The position numbers and the translations under genes are program-made. 10,770 nt of DNA. Origin: Calditrichota bacterium. GTDB taxonomy: Bacteria; Calditrichota; Calditrichia; RBG-13-44-9; J075. Each line of letters begins with the position of its first letter. Positions within the stretch are counted from its first letter, which is position 1. The stretch is taken from contig JAJRYW010000189.1 in assembly GCA_024275555.1 (NCBI GenBank), forward strand, positions 1 to 10,770, written 5' to 3'. This document shows positions 6,004 to 10,770 of the stretch, one piece after another. The notes beneath the pieces were generated by a model, which did not search any database, was not told where the DNA came from, and saw nothing but the letters and a program-made list of their open reading frames with translations.

Positions 6004-7212
6004 TCAGCGAATCAAGATCATTTTACGAACCTGACGGAACCCGCAGGCCTGCAATTGATAAAAGTACACCCCGCTCGGAACCGGGTTGCCCCACGCATCT
6101 CTGCCGTCCCATTGAACTCTATAGGTTCCGGCGTTGAGGCGTTTATTCAGTAAAGTTTTTATCTCCTGCCCCAAAGGGTCGTATACCTTCAGCTTTACCC
6201 AATCCGCATTCCGCAATCCCCGGGGGGGCAAGCCGAATTCCAAAATCGTGGAAGGGTTAAAGGGATTGGGATAATTCTGCGCCAGGAAAAATTGCTGCGG
6301 CGGCGGCGCGTTGCTCTCGCCGGCAATCCCCACCGGGTGCGACAGGGTGTAATCATCGATAAGCGCGCCGCTGCGGTTGTAGAAACGGAAGTTGATGCGA
6401 TCGGCGCAGGCGGTGATCAGCATCGCCCCGAAATCCCCCCGGTAGCGCACCTGCGAGCCGGCAACCGGGCTGCCGAAATCATAGATGGAACGGCCGCCCA
6501 ATCCATTGACGATGTAGAGAAAATCATCGCGAATGATCCGCTCGTAAACGTGATCGTGTCCCGCTAAATAGGCGTCGGCGCCCCACTGTTTGTAAGGCCA
6601 CTGCAAATCGGGAATATTGCCGTGGTTGGAGGAGGAGTAAGGGGGATGATGCCCGTAGACGATTTTCCAGGGCGCGGTCGAGACGCTTAGCTGATATTGC
6701 AGCCACTGCGCCTGGGTGGAATTGGCCGTGTTGCCGTCCGGTTCGTGGGAATCGCTGTCAATGGCAAAAAAATGCACCGGGCCGCGCCGGAATTCGTAAT
6801 AACGCTCATTGCCGGGCAGGGTAAAATAATCCAGGTAGGGCTGGGCGTTGGCCGTGCGCCAATCGTGGTTGCCCAGGCTGGGGAAGAAACGGTTGCTGTC
6901 CGCACCGGCGCCGTAATTGCCCGGGTAAGGGAAGATATATTGATGAAAATACTGGCCGATGTTATCATCAATCGTCGCCGCTTCTCCGTTGGGATAGTTG
7001 TTGTCTCCCTGGGTGATGATGAAATCCACATTCCAGCTATCGATGAGGCCGGCGACAGCGCTTAAATTCGGGCCTTCCGAACCGTAATCGCCGATGGCGG
7101 CAAAACGGACGGTGGGCTGCGCCAGCACAAAGGCGCTCATCAGTAAACCGGGCAACACCAGGCGGAGCCATTGCCGAGTCATTTGATTCCAGGTATCGTG
7201 AATGAACTTCAT
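6004..7212 (-). CDS. Secreted metallophosphatase with T9SS-type C-terminal sorting domain
   Basis: A 402-residue calcineurin-like/purple-acid-phosphatase-type hydrolase. A signal peptide covers residues 1-31, with hydrophobic core LRLVLPGLLMSAFVLA and probable cleavage before QPTVRF. Metal motifs appear in order: GDYG (Asp42), GDNNY (Asp70), GNHD (Asn115, His116), GHH (His188) and AGHDH (His219, His221). A proline-rich linker near 303-306 leads to a C-terminal domain from about 312. It opens with NYPNPFNPST and ends SGVYFYQLQACG...RKMILIR, the pattern of FlgD-like/type IX sorting domains. The protein is therefore probably exported across both membranes and anchored or released. ATG 7212 is chosen because GGAGG lies six bases upstream and the signal peptide follows directly; the open frame to 7341 encodes an un-signal-like basic extension. 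It sits between menC and menE, which it does not resemble functionally. Substrate unknown. Confidence 0.88.
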   Translation of the reverse strand: MKFIHDTWNQMTRQWLRLVLPGLLMSAFVLAQPTVRFAAIGDYGSEGPNLSAVAGLIDSWNVDFIITQGDNNYPNGEAATIDDNIGQYFHQYIFPYPGNYGAGADSNRFFPSLGNHDWRTANAQPYLDYFTLPGNERYYEFRRGPVHFFAIDSDSHEPDGNTANSTQAQWLQYQLSVSTAPWKIVYGHHPPYSSSNHGNIPDLQWPYKQWGADAYLAGHDHVYERIIRDDFLYIVNGLGGRSIYDFGSPVAGSQVRYRGDFGAMLITACADRINFRFYNRSGALIDDYTLSHPVGIAGESNAPPPQQFFLAQNYPNPFNPSTILEFGLPPRGLRNADWVKLKVYDPLGQEIKTLLNKRLNAGTYRVQWDGRDAWGNPVPSGVYFYQLQACGFRQVRKMILIR

Positions 7213-7341
7213 AAATTCCTCCATAAAACAGTTCCATATATTGGGTAGCTTCCGGCAAATTCTATTCCGGTTAAAATCGGGATTATTGCCGGGCCGGCGG
7301 CGCGGCCATTCCCGCAATTGTTTCTTTTTTGCACAAGACAA

Positions 7342-8430
7342 TCACAGCGGCGATAAAAAGGCTGAATCGATTTCAAGCTCCCCGGCGGGGAAACGCCTTA
7401 GATTGATGCGATCCCCCTGCGTCTGAAAAGGAGGAACGAGCAGGTCGCTTTCCAGCTGTTGCCAGGTGTCCAGGCCGTGCGCCGTATTCCGATTGCCCCA
7501 GGCAGCCGCCAGGGAGGCGCAGACCAGGTGTCCCAACCCGCTCTCAAAAGCATTGCTGAAGATAATCTTCACCCCCTGCGCCCGGGCCGGCTGAAGCAGC
7601 CTGTTTAGCTCGGAGAGATCGCCCATCAGAGAGGGCTTCACAATAATGGCCGCCAGCCCGGGGAATATCGGATAGTCAGCGCCTGCTTCTGCTACGGTTT
7701 CATCCAGGGCCGCCGGCAAGCCGCTTTTCCGGGCAAAATCCGGCAAAGACGCCGAATCCCGGAGCGGCTCTTCCAGGTACTCGATCGGCAATCCTTTTAC
7801 ACCTTCGGCAAATTCCAGCGCCTCGGCAACACTCCAGGCGCGATTGGCGTCCGGGCGCAGTTGCACCGTCTCCGGCAGGTAGCCGGCAATCTGCTCCAAC
7901 CGCCGGAGATCCTCCCCAACACTCCCCCGCCCTACTTTGATTTTGATACACCGGAAACCGCGACGGAGAATTTCCTGGACTCGCTGTTCGAGTTGCTCCG
8001 GAGAACTATCCAGCATGGCATTGATGAGGACCGTATCCGGTGCAGCGGGATTCAGAAATGACGCCAACGATTTCCCGTTTTGGGCGGCGTAGAGCATGGT
8101 CAGCGCCGTGGAAACGCCGAAACGGTGCGAAGGCGTCCAGTCGGCAGGAATTTGCCCCGCCAGTTCCCGGAGAAATACAGCCGGCGAGCCGCCTGTGGGA
8201 TGGCCAATTTCCGGAGTCAATGGGGATTGCCGAACGGCCTCGATCACCTCGGGCAGAGTCTCCCGGTGCAGGCCCGGCAGCGGCGCAGCCTCCCCCCAGC
8301 CGGTGCGCCCCTGGTTATCAACCGCCTCAATCAGCAGCCCTTCCCGCCGGTTTATCCTCTGGCCGGTTACGGCTATGGGTCGGCGCAAGGGAAGCACATA
8401 CCGGAAAAAATGTAGTTTGATTGATTTCAC
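7342..8430 (-). CDS. menC: o-Succinylbenzoate synthase
   Basis: A 362-residue member of the enolase superfamily that dehydrates SHCHC to o-succinylbenzoate in the classical menaquinone pathway. The N-terminal capping domain (1-100) is followed by the barrel. It carries KIK (Lys163, Lys165), metal ligands Asp194 (RPDAN), Glu220 (YLEEP) and Asp243 (ALDE), and the opposing base Lys265 (VKP). SNAFESGLG (292-300) near the C-terminus is typical of MenC. Some relatives are N-acylamino-acid racemases, but menE nearby supports MenC. GTG 8430 is the likely start because family members begin just before such an IKLHFFRYVLP segment; AGG lies about ten bases upstream. A longer TTG start at 8472 adds 14 residues with no family support. 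It is the first gene of the minus-strand men run; no other men gene is in the window. Confidence 0.9.
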   Translation of the reverse strand: MKSIKLHFFRYVLPLRRPIAVTGQRINRREGLLIEAVDNQGRTGWGEAAPLPGLHRETLPEVIEAVRQSPLTPEIGHPTGGSPAVFLRELAGQIPADWTPSHRFGVSTALTMLYAAQNGKSLASFLNPAAPDTVLINAMLDSSPEQLEQRVQEILRRGFRCIKIKVGRGSVGEDLRRLEQIAGYLPETVQLRPDANRAWSVAEALEFAEGVKGLPIEYLEEPLRDSASLPDFARKSGLPAALDETVAEAGADYPIFPGLAAIIVKPSLMGDLSELNRLLQPARAQGVKIIFSNAFESGLGHLVCASLAAAWGNRNTAHGLDTWQQLESDLLVPPFQTQGDRINLRRFPAGELEIDSAFLSPL

Positions 8431-8690
8431 GATTAATATACCTGTGCAAAATTTGCCGCTTGACTCGACCAAGATAAGAACTTAAACCAATAGATTTTAT
8501 TCTGAAGATAATACTTGCGAACTCCATAGAAAATGAGTTTTCTGGCGCATGGCTGGGCCGTGCAGCAGTTTGTAGCGACGCGATGCATCGCATCTCTACC
8601 CGGAGTTGTCTGCACACCCCCAAATCTTTCCTCCCGCGCCTCGCCGCGGTAAAATGGGTGCATTAAAAGAGTCTGCGCTGAAAAATCATT
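8431..8690. other. Intergenic stretch between menC and the IS66 remnant
   Basis: It should contain the menC promoter, but no convincing -35/-10 pair can be assigned. Apart from the palindrome at 8572-8599, the rest shows no coding pattern I can support. Confidence 0.3.
8572..8599. repeat. Dispersed palindrome around GCGATGCATCGC
   Basis: A perfect 12-base palindrome, GCGATGCATCGC (8580-8591), lies inside a 28-base imperfect one bounded by GTAG and CTAC. The type (GTAG-GA-GCGAT...ATCGC-TC-CTAC) is recalled as a frequent extragenic repeat in environmental genomes. It lies about 140 bases upstream of the menC start. Confidence 0.6.
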
Positions 8691-9049
8691 TTTGAATACT
8701 CGCTAAAACAAGCCGCTTTGAAGGTGTTTTGGGTAAAATAGCGATAAGGTCTTTCTCTCCAGGCGTGCGATGAGTTGAGGAAACACTGCACCCGCCCCAT
8801 TCTGGATGAAATCAAGGGCTGGCTGAATGAGCAGCGCCGGCAAACTTTGCCCAAAAGCCTGCTGACAAGGCGATTGGCGACATGTTCAACCAGTGGTCGA
8901 AGCTGGAGAATTATCGCTTAGATGGACGATTGGAAATTGACAACAATTTGTTGGTGGAAAACGCCATCCACCCGGTAGCGTTGGGCCGGAAGAATTACCT
9001 GTTTGCCGGTTCTCATGAAGCCGCCAAACTGACTGCTCTGCTCTATTCG
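8691..9049 (+). pseudogene. IS66-family transposase (TnpC) remnant
   Basis: This is the broken 3' part of an IS66 transposase. Pieces fall in several frames: near 8691 a weakly matching FEYSLKQAAL; near 8723-8770 SFSPGVR; from 8764 CDELRKHCTRPILDEIKGWL and QRRQTLPKSLL; then, after a frameshift around 8862-8868, KAIGDMFNQWSKLENY, DGRLEIDNN and NAIHPVALGRKNYLF up to LTALLYS at 9049. The usual C-terminal stretch after LLYS is missing, and the match stops abruptly. In the DNNLLVEN segment one residue appears inserted between DNN and the catalytic Glu (family DNNxxE). An intact frame from 8882 covers only the last part, so no active enzyme is expected. No IS ends or target duplication were found. 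Confidence 0.85.
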
Positions 9050-9068
9050 GTTGGCATAGTAAGAATTA

Positions 9069-10133
9069 TCATGATTTTGAGCCTTTATTAAAACGATCGA
9101 TATTGAGATTTTTTTTTCGAATTTCCCATTTTTTCCTGGCAAACTCCTGCATATCAACTTCAATATCTTTCTCATCCATTATTTCTAATCCAAGTATCGT
9201 CTCAATGATGTCTTCCATAGTAGCCAAACCTTGCATCCCACCATGTTCATCAATAATTAAAGCGATATGTTCCTTCTTCAATAGTAATTCTTCAAAGAGT
9301 TTAAGAATAGAAAAGTTTTCGTAAAAAATTAAAATGGGACGCTTTAAATCTTTTAGTTTTTGTTCAATTTTATCTTCTGCCAGTTTTTCCAGTACATCAG
9401 AATTAAGAATATATCCTGTTACATTATCAATATTTCCTGAATAAACCGGGATTCGAGAATATTGCAGATATTTTTTTTGTTTAATAAATTCACCAAGAGA
9501 AATTTCTTCAGGCGCAGAAACCACAACCGTTCGTGGTGTCATAATAGCCCGTAAATTTATCGTTTTAAGTTTGATTAAGTTATTAATAATCTTACTTTCG
9601 CTTTCTTTTAAAACTCCTTCTTTTGTACCTAATTGAGCTAAAGCAACAATTTCTTCCCGGCTCATTGTATGAGGTTTATTATTCTTTGAAATAATTTTTG
9701 TTATAAATTCAGATATGATTACCAATGGATAAGAAATATAAATCATCCCACTTATTATAATGGCCGAGGGTAAAGCCAACTTTCTCCAAAAGACAGCTCC
9801 TATTGTTTTTGGTATAATTTCTGAAAAAAACAAAATTAAAATAGTAAGAATAGCAGAGATCACTCCAAAATAAACATCACCAAATACGGCAACCGCCTGA
9901 GCGCCAACGCCAGCGGCCCCGATTGTATGAGCTATCGTATTAATGGTTAATATTGCTGAAAGAGGCCGGTCGATTTTGCTTTTTAAATTTTTAAGGTATT
10001 TTGCAGATGCTTTTCCTTCCATTTCTTTTATTTTAATGAAAGGCGTCGAAACTGACAGAATTACAGCTTCAACAATTGAGCATATGAAAGATACAACCAG
10101 CGCCAATGTTAAATAAAAGAGAAGAAGTGCCAT
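9069..10133 (-). CDS. CNNM/CorC-type membrane protein (DUF21 plus CBS pair)
   Basis: A 354-residue inner-membrane protein. The N-terminal DUF21/CNNM domain (about 1-150) has four hydrophobic segments and the motifs SIVEA, NTIAHTIGA and SEIIPKTIG. The cytosolic part carries MTPR at 198-201, SRIPVY at 226-231 and EHGGMQGLATMEDIIE at 296-311, marking a pair of CBS domains (about 195-320). The family is implicated in magnesium or cobalt efflux and resistance; CBS domains commonly bind adenine nucleotides. The C-terminal CorC_HlyC domain of full-length relatives (about 420-440 residues) is absent, replaced by a short basic tail, so this is the short form. Base use is strikingly AT-rich compared with the GC-rich genes to its left, and its 3' end abuts an IS66 remnant, suggesting separate acquisition. 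ATG 10133 lacks a strong Shine-Dalgarno. A structured leader lies upstream. Confidence 0.88.
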   Translation of the reverse strand: MALLLFYLTLALVVSFICSIVEAVILSVSTPFIKIKEMEGKASAKYLKNLKSKIDRPLSAILTINTIAHTIGAAGVGAQAVAVFGDVYFGVISAILTILILFFSEIIPKTIGAVFWRKLALPSAIIISGMIYISYPLVIISEFITKIISKNNKPHTMSREEIVALAQLGTKEGVLKESESKIINNLIKLKTINLRAIMTPRTVVVSAPEEISLGEFIKQKKYLQYSRIPVYSGNIDNVTGYILNSDVLEKLAEDKIEQKLKDLKRPILIFYENFSILKLFEELLLKKEHIALIIDEHGGMQGLATMEDIIETILGLEIMDEKDIEVDMQEFARKKWEIRKKNLNIDRFNKGSKS

Positions 10134-10255
10134 AATTGTTTATATTCACACCTAAATATCTACAATAAAATAGCGAAAGGCGCTCCAGGTTATTAAAATA
10201 CAGGTGACTAAGTACTTTTGCACACTTCGGTGCAAAAGTAAGCTGTCTTCGACAG

Positions 10256-10292
10256 AACAAAATCGACAATCCCGGCCGGCCGGGAGTCGATT
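10256..10292 (-). terminator. Terminator-like hairpin in the CNNM gene leader
   Basis: On the minus strand the stem AATCGAC...GTCGATT encloses a very GC-rich core (TCCCGGCC/GGCCGGGA) and runs into TTTTGTT, a T-rich tail. This is the form of an intrinsic terminator. It stands about 120 bases before the CNNM start, so it would act as an attenuator or end an upstream transcript. The tail is short and interrupted by G, so activity is uncertain. Confidence 0.35.
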
Positions 10293-10321
10293 AAGACCCC
10301 GAAAGGGGCTAAACCCATAAC

Positions 10322-10328
10322 AAAGGAG
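10322..10328 (+). promoter_or_regulatory. Ribosome-binding site sequestered in the closing helix
   Basis: AAAGGAG lies ten bases before ATG 10339. Its GGAG (10325-10328) is exactly the part paired with CTCC at 10183-10186 in the long-range closing stem. In the folded form the small basic ORF downstream would be hard to translate. The arrangement is visible in the sequence; the regulatory meaning is inference. Confidence 0.3.
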
Positions 10329-10338
10329 CACCTTTCCG

Positions 10339-10407
10339 ATGAAAAATAAGATACGAACGAAAAGAAAGAAAGTCCATAAAATCAAAACGAGTTTTACAGA
10401 TCATTAG
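10339..10407 (+). CDS. Very basic 22-residue small ORF (hypothetical)
   Basis: ATG 10339 to TAG 10405-10407 encodes 22 residues starting MKNKIRTKRKKV, with seven Lys, two Arg and one acidic residue. A Shine-Dalgarno-like AAAGGAG lies ten bases upstream inside the candidate RNA. The length is small enough to arise by chance in AT-rich DNA, and Lys codons are favoured there, so coding is far from certain. It matches no peptide I recognise. If real, its charge suggests nucleic-acid or membrane contact, or a leader-peptide role. A hairpin TTTAGG/CCTAAA at 10427-10443 follows, without a T-run. Confidence 0.25.
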   Translation: MKNKIRTKRKKVHKIKTSFTDH

Positions 10408-10482
10408 TTTCGTGCCTTTTGTGTCATTTAGGTAGCGCCTAAAATGAATCCACGGCGCTGGGCTGAGTTTGTAAAGGTTTCC

Positions 10483-10740
10483 TCATTCCAGGGCTCCCGC
10501 CTCCTTTCAGCAATCTCATCCCCTTCAAATTTAAAAATCCCGTTTGTAATATTTGTCATACCAGCTTGGAGGAAATATTGCCTGTGTTCTTGCCGCCAGG
10601 GCGCGAAGAACGCCAAGATTTTTTTACTCATTCCAGGGCTCCCGCTCTGGAATGCTAACCCGGAGGCTCCGCCTCCTTTCAGTCAGTCTTACCGTCTTCA
10701 AAATCTCAAATCCCATTAGTAATATTTGTCATACCGGCTT
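10483..10740. repeat. Duplicated dispersed-repeat module
   Basis: Two copies of a composite unit are visible. TCATTCCAGGGCTCCCGC occurs at 10483-10500 and exactly again at 10628-10645, followed in both by CCTCCTTTCAG. Further on, GTAATATTTGTCATACC plus five bases occurs at 10546-10567 and at 10719-10740 with one difference. The second copy is longer and carries two hairpins: ATTCCAG 10630-10636 with CTGGAAT 10646-10652, and GGAGGC 10662-10667 with GCCTCC 10671-10676. Between the copies, 10590-10620 resembles a common GCGCGAAGAACGCCAAG dispersed motif. There is no gene; the stretch 10408-10770 is repeat DNA. Confidence 0.65.
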
Positions 10741-10770
10741 TGGCGGCAGGATGATTAAACCGTTTTCAGC

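Larger units (their letters stand above)
10175..10336 (+). ncRNA. Candidate structured RNA: closed multi-hairpin domain (strand uncertain)
   Basis: GAAAGGCGCTCC (10175-10186) can pair with GGAGCACCTTTC (10325-10336): eleven pairs and one C-A mismatch on the plus strand, twelve pairs with a G-U on the minus strand. Just inside, GTTAT 10189-10193 pairs with ATAAC 10317-10321. Enclosed are four hairpins. H1 has TACTTTTGCA 10213-10222 with TGCAAAAGTA 10231-10240 and an ACTTCG-type loop. H2 has CTGTC 10243-10247 with GACAG 10251-10255. H3 has AATCGAC 10261-10267 with GTCGATT 10286-10292 around the 16-base palindrome 10270-10285. H4 has CCCC-GAAA-GGGG at 10297-10308. UUCG- and GAAA-type loops favour the plus strand. 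No known riboswitch family is recognised. It could instead be the end of a mobile element. Confidence 0.45.

Noticed and set aside
7213..7341. 43-residue N-terminal extension of the metallophosphatase
   Set aside because: It is basic and unlike a signal peptide, and runs right up to the menC stop. GGAGG followed by ATG 7212 and a classic signal peptide is far better.
10213..10308. Tandem hairpins as a CRISPR array or tRNA cluster
   Set aside because: The stems differ in sequence and length, there are no equal spacers, and no cloverleaf or TpsiC-like arm can be drawn.
10152..10385. 77-residue minus-strand ORF over the structured region
   Set aside because: It starts at TTG, crosses every hairpin and has no recognisable domain; the structure explains the sequence better.

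Overview
The window looks like chromosomal DNA of a mesophilic, menaquinone-making bacterium of the Calditrichota/KSB1/Ignavibacteria type. Three things suggest this: a secreted phosphatase ends in a type IX secretion-like C-terminal domain that opens with NYPNPFNPST; two genes of the classical menaquinone pathway are present; and the intergenic DNA is full of short dispersed palindromic repeats. Most genes are moderately GC-rich with good Shine-Dalgarno sequences. The right-hand ~1.7 kb is visibly different: AT-rich, repeat-rich and bordered by a transposase remnant. The phylum assignment is an inference from these traits, not from a marker gene.

Layout. 1-990 (+): the 3' end of an AhpD-like peroxidase-related gene, then a short-chain dehydrogenase. 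1106-1450 (+): a single-domain PilZ protein, a likely c-di-GMP effector. 1451-2032: no gene, but a nested repeat palimpsest. A 169-bp palindromic MITE-like element with an 8-bp target duplication sits in one end of an older inverted-repeat structure. 2033-2686 (+): a serine esterase of the phospholipase/carboxylesterase type. It converges on a two-gene minus-strand operon (2695-3959) with a membrane-anchored GDPD-family phosphodiesterase upstream, translationally coupled by ATGA to a small beta-carbonic-anhydrase-like protein. 3960-4486: non-coding with dispersed repeats. 4487-8430 (-): menC, a secreted T9SS-type metallophosphatase, then menE, all in one direction. menC makes o-succinylbenzoate and menE activates it with CoA. 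The phosphatase between them has no evident role in quinone synthesis, and no other men gene is visible.

8431-9068: a dispersed palindrome and the frameshifted 3' part of an IS66-type transposase. 9069-10133 (-): an AT-rich CNNM/CorC-type membrane protein with DUF21 and a CBS pair, but no C-terminal CorC/HlyC domain. Immediately upstream, 10175-10336 folds on paper into a closed multi-branched structure. A closing helix of about 12 bp encloses at least four hairpins.

The strand of this structure is ambiguous. Read on the plus strand, it carries UUCG and GAAA loops and buries the ribosome-binding site of a very basic 22-codon ORF (10339-10407). Read on the minus strand, it lies in the presumed leader of the CNNM gene, and one hairpin becomes terminator-like. 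This is the most likely place in the window for an undescribed regulatory RNA. The last ~300 bp hold duplicated dispersed-repeat modules and no gene.
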